Shown: piece after piece, positions 24,301-28,266 of the stretch
How the letters are laid out: the number at the start of each line of letters is the position of its first letter
Numbering within the stretch: position 1 is the first letter of the stretch
Translations under genes and position numbers: made by a program
The notes under the pieces: model-generated
The model's database searches: none
What the model was told of the DNA's origin: nothing
Seen by the model: the letters and a program-made list of their open reading frames with translations, nothing else
IMG/VR virus record: IMGVR_UViG_3300048555_000110
Span: 1 to 28,266 of that record
Source: a virus
Length of the DNA: 28,266 nucleotides
Reading direction: 5' to 3' (one strand)

Positions 24301-25574
24301 CATTTGGATACGGGGTACAGCAATTTACAAAGAATTGGCCAGCAGCTAGTTTTGTTCTTCCGTTTGTTAGGACTCCCACTAATTTGTTGTCGTTTTCTTT
24401 TGAAAGGTTTCTTCCGGTCCAAGGTTACAGGGGAGGTAGGGCTTTACTTAGTTCAAAATACCGCAAAGAATTTTTAGCGGAGTTTAAATCTCCTGATCCT
24501 ATTATTCGAGCTCAAGCTTTGGGTAAGCTAACGACAGGGACAGTGATGACAGGCATGATCGTCGATATGATGTGGAACAATCGTGAATACATCACAGGAG
24601 GCGGGCCTAAGGACGAGAATCAAAAGAAAGCCTTAGAAGCCACAGGTTGGCAGCCTTACAGTTTTAAGGTAGGCGATAAGTACATTAGTTACCAACGTCT
24701 TGATCCTATCGGAACTGTTATCGGTGTTGTTGCTGATATGGTAGAAACAGGTGTTAAGCATCCAAAAGGTTTTAATCAAAGTCCAATGGAAGGCGTATTC
24801 GCCGCTATCGGGATTACCTTCTCACGGAATGTTACTAACAAATCTTACCTATCAGGTGTTCAAATGTGGACAGATGCTTTAAGCGAGCCTGAGCGTTTTG
24901 TACCGCGTTTACTACGAAACTATGCTTCGTCCGGTATTCCTATGAGTGGTTTCTTGGGTCAGTCTCAATATGGAGTCGGTGATCAAGAAGCGCGTGAGAT
25001 CCGTTCGATATGGGAAGCTATGAAGAACAAAACGCCTGGTTTACGCAACTCTCTTGACCCTAAACGGAATATCTTAGGCGAAGCTGTTACAATAGAGAAC
25101 TTGCCGCTTATAGGCGCGTTAAGTCCGATAGCTACAAGCTCCGTTAAAAACGATCCTGTATTGACGGAAATGGCGAACCTACAACACGCGTTTAGGAATC
25201 CTCATTCTACTTACAACGGCGTTATAGATTTATTAGAGTTTTACAACGATAAGGGTCAAACCGCCCATGATCGTCGCTTAGAGAAATTAAATTCTGTTCG
25301 TATTGGAGGCCGTACTATGCGTCAAGATCTTGAGCGTTTAATAAACTCTAGGCGTTATCAAAGTATGTCTCCTATTTCTGAACCAGGCTTTGAAAGTCCT
25401 CGAGTCGAAATGATTAATAAAGTTTTACGAAAGTATCGCAGTAAGGCTTTAGACGAGACCATGCAAGAGTTCCCTGAATTATCGAAATACTACGAGCAAA
25501 TATCAAAAGCTAGGTACGAACTTAGCATGGGAGCTGATCATTCTGATGTCCTTTCGGTATTGACGGCGCAATAA
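21345..25574 (+). CDS. T7 gp16-like giant ejection protein with zincin metallopeptidase motif
   Basis: This is a 1409-residue internal core protein (T7 gp16 is 1318), ejected to span the inner membrane. The N-terminus has FDTLAAPFRGIEGAFHGVY, ESVSQFTAGFGPIFGIAGKAG and RLSNLIQQYPELQNPITEFL, typical of this family. The T7-type lytic transglycosylase motif is not seen. Instead residues 347-351 read HELWH, an HExxH zinc motif with Glu348 as the catalytic candidate, and DEYFAEEM with Glu421 or Glu425 as a third ligand, like metallopeptidase domains of large polyvalent phage proteins. The C-terminal half has LSGPRTHVVNMSGN, LTSDEWFKQMNYRRAARF and FVLPFVRTPTNLLSFSFER, shared by ejection proteins. 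It overlaps the gp15 stop by one base. The peptidase role is inferred. Confidence 0.92.
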   Translation: MDEELNNEQEDENEFFDLFDTLAAPFRGIEGAFHGVYNLADYVLADYLPDWDERWLGESQSTVGSLVESVSQFTAGFGPIFGIAGKAGALAKAGKLGSLAKSGSLTQRALSNNLTRGTGAAIASDFSVFNGQEARLSNLIQQYPELQNPITEFLAYEEGEGEIEGRLKNVLEGLGLEAATFGLIRGLKGIKKGNKIRSEGGGPLDVYKGMVNEMGGDLTKLLPDFLKGGKELKTETPEQFEATIESRPPRQPFKTNLEAKRGLEGSRGADYIKGRLVKKFLPEGLDPADAKDVETFIDTMGERLFNDVSMSVTNKIQSRGRFTFSNKLVEIRKSVIEEGDLKRPMIHELWHSLSRYLPKADVNNLTKQFDAERSKFLDDLSTRAKDENLSASERLRLAKELNEFKKGNFNEANYRFSDIDEYFAEEMTDAFLAKLDSDAALAKSGTFKRLTQEMAILLKDIFASVKSKLGIDQRQKIFNDFVKQRNVKIQRQAPLDMSGKTYADMPELDPTIKKAWQEAEVDIETPRGRLPNIGQLNSTDKFDQVRIAGRDWVKANLPDPGPKSYEEITEEAFADIDNISPDLAKNFKATQINSLEKAKSLRDEVAVMKMFGKSLAKKVLDQAQEYKSAKGSDVALAKLKNTFQELIEFEAYYSAIGREQSLGLGVRRFTDEYKPRKVGVDEGEIIASDGIRNKYLNESGGLDPDQFIKLVDEATDDGDLETTLTRMLKLAKKTQGNKFLNMTKEYWINAVLSGPRTHVVNMSGNFLTSFLSTLETAIGGALTGNMDVAKHAFASWADWEMVKESWKFSKNAWKKGENQLLPDSKAFDDGRIDSITPENMGLAQSDKLYKPMQSLGQFLRLPSRLLLTSDEWFKQMNYRRAARFKLAIEGLQGAGKIKDPYALAAFIEDGMQNVITTGGRYYSKEAFVKQATAQADAKGLTDGQERAAYITDYVSQNFDENISAIAEFAKDQTEYLTHTRELEKGTFGYGVQQFTKNWPAASFVLPFVRTPTNLLSFSFERFLPVQGYRGGRALLSSKYRKEFLAEFKSPDPIIRAQALGKLTTGTVMTGMIVDMMWNNREYITGGGPKDENQKKALEATGWQPYSFKVGDKYISYQRLDPIGTVIGVVADMVETGVKHPKGFNQSPMEGVFAAIGITFSRNVTNKSYLSGVQMWTDALSEPERFVPRLLRNYASSGIPMSGFLGQSQYGVGDQEAREIRSIWEAMKNKTPGLRNSLDPKRNILGEAVTIENLPLIGALSPIATSSVKNDPVLTEMANLQHAFRNPHSTYNGVIDLLEFYNDKGQTAHDRRLEKLNSVRIGGRTMRQDLERLINSRRYQSMSPISEPGFESPRVEMINKVLRKYRSKALDETMQEFPELSKYYEQISKARYELSMGADHSDVLSVLTAQ

Positions 25575-25621
25575 ACCTTGAAACAATCGCAATTAAAAAG
25601 TAATAATATAACACAGAAATC
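25575..25621 (+). promoter_or_regulatory. AT-rich gap before fibre gene, possible promoter
   Basis: This is the only gap in the tail region (47 bases). TTGAAA at 25578-25583 with TAATAA at 25601-25606 at 17 bases is a weak sigma70-like pair. T7 has a phage promoter before gene 17 at the same place. No consensus shared with other gaps was found, so either kind of promoter is possible. Confidence 0.2.
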
Positions 25622-26695
25622 ATGCCGAACACATACGTAGAATATACTTCCGCTATATCGGATCAAGTTGAGAATGGTTTTGAATTTTCTTTTCCATACT
25701 TAAACGACCTGGATGGTACACCTTTAATTGATGTCTATGTCAACGGCACTCAAATATTGTCGAGTCAGTTTTCAATTAGCGCTTCTAAAATCGTTATAAC
25801 TTCGGGTGTGGTCGCCGTTGGAAACGTCGTTAAAATTACCCGCAATAGTACGACGGCTTCGCCGTTGGTTGATTTCGTTAATGGTTCTGTTCTTACGGAG
25901 GAAGCCCTTGATGACGCTTATCTTCACAACTATTATCTATCGCAAGAAGCGGCGGAAGGATCGGGTGGTGAACAACTTAGTAAAAAAGGCGGTGAGAACT
26001 ACGATGCGGACGGCGTTAAGATTACCGATCTTGCCGACCCTACCGACGCTCAAGACGCCGCTACAAAAGCGTATGTAGGCACAACGATTGATACTACTGT
26101 TGATGCGTTGACCCTCGCAGACTTCACGGGTAATGCACTCGATCAAAACCTCGATGTAAACGGCTACAGGCTCGTTGATGTCGGGAATCCGCTGAACGCT
26201 ACAGACGGCGTTAATAAACAGTATGTGGCGGGTGTAGCTGACCAACTGTCGCTTGGAACGGGTAACCCTCCAGGTGTATCGAAGTTTACAGGTACAGGTT
26301 CACAGACGGACTTTGTACTTACGTTTTCAACGAACCATAGTAACTCATCCGCTTATCTAGTAACGCTTAATGGCGTCGTTCAAGACCCCGATAACTACTC
26401 GATTGTAGCGGGTACAAACGACATTAGGTTTACCGTAGCTCCAGCTTTAGGCGTCGAAGTAATCGTTATTGAACGCGGTTATCGCAACGCTTTTACCGAG
26501 ATCCCAACGGATTATGACTACGGTACTATCGCGCCATCGGCTCAGTTTAACTACGACTATGGCGTGGGACTAGCGGCGCTTACAGCGTTCGTTGATAACG
26601 GGCTTGTATCGGGATCAATAACTAACTTCTTAGACTACGGTAGCAACTTCTACGAAAGCTTTGCCACAGTCTTTTCATACGGAACTCTTATTTAA
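25622..26695 (+). CDS. T7 gp17-like tail fibre, short, adaptor-type
   Basis: This 357-residue protein (T7 gp17 is 553) has the T7 fibre N-terminal domain that docks to the tail: ISDQVENGFEFSFPYLNDLD, IDVYVNGTQI, VVKITRNST and SVLTEEALDDAYLHNYYLSQEA. Two similar segments then follow, KITDLADPTDAQDAATKAYV and RLVDVGNPLNATDGVNKQYV, typical fibre repeats. After a second strand-rich unit (LTFSTNHSNSSAYLVTLNGVV) the C-terminus has YDYG, NYDYG, LDYG and FSYG spaced over about 65 residues. It lacks an obvious T7-like tip, so it may be an adaptor for the second fibre that follows 8 bases later. Higher GC (about 51% at 26161-26340) sets it apart from gp15. Confidence 0.88.
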   Translation: MPNTYVEYTSAISDQVENGFEFSFPYLNDLDGTPLIDVYVNGTQILSSQFSISASKIVITSGVVAVGNVVKITRNSTTASPLVDFVNGSVLTEEALDDAYLHNYYLSQEAAEGSGGEQLSKKGGENYDADGVKITDLADPTDAQDAATKAYVGTTIDTTVDALTLADFTGNALDQNLDVNGYRLVDVGNPLNATDGVNKQYVAGVADQLSLGTGNPPGVSKFTGTGSQTDFVLTFSTNHSNSSAYLVTLNGVVQDPDNYSIVAGTNDIRFTVAPALGVEVIVIERGYRNAFTEIPTDYDYGTIAPSAQFNYDYGVGLAALTAFVDNGLVSGSITNFLDYGSNFYESFATVFSYGTLI

Positions 26696-26703
26696 TACAT
26701 CAC

Positions 26704-28266
26704 ATGAGCAATACGCAACTTAGACTCCGCAGAGGCACTACCGCCGAACACGCAAACTTTACAGGCGCTCAAGGCGAGTTGACCGTCGATACCGATAAGA
26801 ACGCATTGGTACTACATGACGGGGCGACTCAAGGGGGTAAGGTTATTGATAACAATGTTACATCCACAGGCACGAGTGTATCGAGAAGCCTTGAAGACCG
26901 TTTTGCTGATTATAGAAACATAATGGATTACATCCCCGAAAATCTTAGAGATGAAATTACTTCAGCTACTTCTACAACTGTTACCTCTACGCTTACACCT
27001 TTGACTTCGTATTTTAATACAGCTTTAGCTGACGCTTCTGCGAATACGATGAACAAATCTATTTATATACCAGCCGGTCGGTATAGGTTAGGTTCAATTA
27101 CGATTCCTCAAAGAGTTAGATTAATAGGTGAATTTATAGGTCGAGCAACAAATGATATTTGGGGTTCCACTTTAGACTTCTCTGAAGATGTCAGTAGTGC
27201 TGGCGATACTAAAGCTTTGATAATGGGAGGTGAAGGTATAGTTTTCCGTAATCTAGGAATCTTAGGCCCTGGAAGATCAGAGTCAGGGACTTTTGGCGTA
27301 TATGCTGGTGTAGCTACATCGGAAGCTCTTGGTCAAAGAATTGACATAGATCACATACAAATAAAAGATTTTGAAACAGGTATATGTATTAGTCGTTGGT
27401 CAAATCGTATTATCAACGCTCGTGTCGGTGAGTGTAATACGGGAATTAGATTAGCAGAACAGACCAATGATACTTATATATTAAACTGCTCTATTGGGGC
27501 ACCCGGAACGGGTTCAGCCAATCCTACAACCGCAATAAAAATAGACCAAAACGCTGGGGATGGTATATTTATAAAGAACAACCATCTCGAACAAAACTAT
27601 AGAACTTTAAATATAGAAGGCGGTACACAGGTTGTTATTAAAGATAATTACTTTGAAGCTACTAACAGCGAAAGTATTTATATAAACGATACAACTGACA
27701 ACATCCCTAAAGGTTACAATATCGTTATAAAGGATAATTTCTTTGTTAATTATAACAACAACGCAGATACAAACGGGCGAAAGCACTTACATTTAGACGC
27801 TGGCGGCCCTGTTTGGATTGAAGGAAATCATCTAGCTCAATATAAATCCAGCACAAACACAGGAGTGGAATATGGTTTTGATTTTAACGCGACTTCAAAT
27901 TTTCAAGGTGTATATGTAGGTCTAAACTCGATGGGTGCGCATCCTACTAACTTTATTACATCAGCGGGATTAACACAGGCTGAAAAAAGAAAGATTAAAT
28001 CACCATTTAATTATAGTAAGAGTTTCCTTTTAGATTTAAGCACAGGAACTTTAGATAAAACTTTCTTTAGCCTTCCTACCCAAGCTTCCCAAGACAATGC
28101 TAATGCTAGATCTTATTATGTAGTAAACGATATAAAGCTAACTGTCGTAGAAGCTTTAAACGCAGATATTGATCACGTTAGGTTCGGTAAGACTAATAAT
28201 ATATCTCAGTTTATGGATAATAGTACCAAACTTAATTTGGGAGGTAATATTAGTGTCAATTCAGTT
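26704..28266 (+). CDS. Second tail fibre / tailspike with beta-helix (3' end missing)
   Basis: The frame is open from the ATG at 26704 to the window end (521 codons) with no stop. The first 40 residues, LRRGTTAEHANFTGAQGE then LTVDTDKNALVLHDG, match the hub domain typical of phage receptor-binding and major-tropism-determinant-like fibres. A Ser/Thr-rich linker follows. From about residue 120, IYIPAGRYRLGSITIP and VRLIGEF begin a pectate-lyase-type right-handed beta-helix, continued by repeated short strands such as NAGDGIFIKNNHLEQN and VVIKDNYFEATNS. This body could bind or cleave a surface polysaccharide, but no catalytic residues can be assigned. It probably sets host range. Confidence 0.85.
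   Translation, partial: MSNTQLRLRRGTTAEHANFTGAQGELTVDTDKNALVLHDGATQGGKVIDNNVTSTGTSVSRSLEDRFADYRNIMDYIPENLRDEITSATSTTVTSTLTPLTSYFNTALADASANTMNKSIYIPAGRYRLGSITIPQRVRLIGEFIGRATNDIWGSTLDFSEDVSSAGDTKALIMGGEGIVFRNLGILGPGRSESGTFGVYAGVATSEALGQRIDIDHIQIKDFETGICISRWSNRIINARVGECNTGIRLAEQTNDTYILNCSIGAPGTGSANPTTAIKIDQNAGDGIFIKNNHLEQNYRTLNIEGGTQVVIKDNYFEATNSESIYINDTTDNIPKGYNIVIKDNFFVNYNNNADTNGRKHLHLDAGGPVWIEGNHLAQYKSSTNTGVEYGFDFNATSNFQGVYVGLNSMGAHPTNFITSAGLTQAEKRKIKSPFNYSKSFLLDLSTGTLDKTFFSLPTQASQDNANARSYYVVNDIKLTVVEALNADIDHVRFGKTNNISQFMDNSTKLNLGGNISVNSV

Overview
This window is most of the genome of a T7-like podovirus (autographivirus type: single-subunit RNA polymerase plus the T7 gene order). It begins inside an early nucleotide-metabolism gene and ends inside a tail-fibre gene. 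All convincing genes lie on the + strand and are packed almost without gaps, often with ATGA or TAATG overlaps. The content resembles temperate or semi-temperate marine T7 relatives (the P-SSP7 cyanophage and HTVC pelagiphage style), with a tyrosine integrase just upstream of the RNA polymerase. That comparison is from memory of the families; the host cannot be named from the sequence.

Layout. (1) About 1-2175 is the early/lysogeny block: a partial dNMP kinase-like gene, a small unknown gene, a tyrosine integrase with all catalytic residues, and an HNH endonuclease with lower GC. (2) About 2180-10535 covers transcription and replication: RNA polymerase, gp2.5-like ssDNA-binding protein, gp3-like Holliday-junction endonuclease, full-length primase-helicase with zinc motif, gp5-like DNA polymerase, a small PD-(D/E)XK-type protein, a gp6-like 5'-3' exonuclease and a small conserved-looking ORF. 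(3) About 10538-14810 is the head: a polyproline gp7.3-like protein, portal, scaffold, a holin-like membrane protein carrying a nested lipoprotein ORF, and the major capsid protein followed by a strong hairpin at the place of the T7 T-phi terminator. (4) About 14838-28266 is the tail and ejection machinery: tail tubular proteins A and B, internal virion proteins gp13 to gp16, a short gp17-like fibre, and a second fibre with a receptor-binding-type N-terminus and beta-helix body that runs off the window.

How the genes work together. Host RNA polymerase would start the early block. The phage RNA polymerase then transcribes replication and structural genes. The endonuclease and exonuclease degrade host DNA and resolve replication intermediates, the dNMP kinase feeds nucleotide pools, and the integrase offers a lysogenic route. 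The gp14, gp15 and gp16 analogues form the inner core that is ejected to carry DNA across the cell envelope.

The most unusual points are: a zincin-type HELWH motif in the giant gp16-like ejection protein, with no recognisable lytic transglycosylase; a nested +1-frame ORF with a textbook lipoprotein signal (LLAGC) and its own Shine-Dalgarno inside the holin-like gene, a candidate outer-membrane spanin; a Gly-rich repeat insertion in tail tubular protein B; and a run of 14 prolines in the gp7.3-like protein. Lysozyme/amidase, terminase and confirmed lysis genes are not seen in the window, and no tRNA, CRISPR array or insertion sequence was found.
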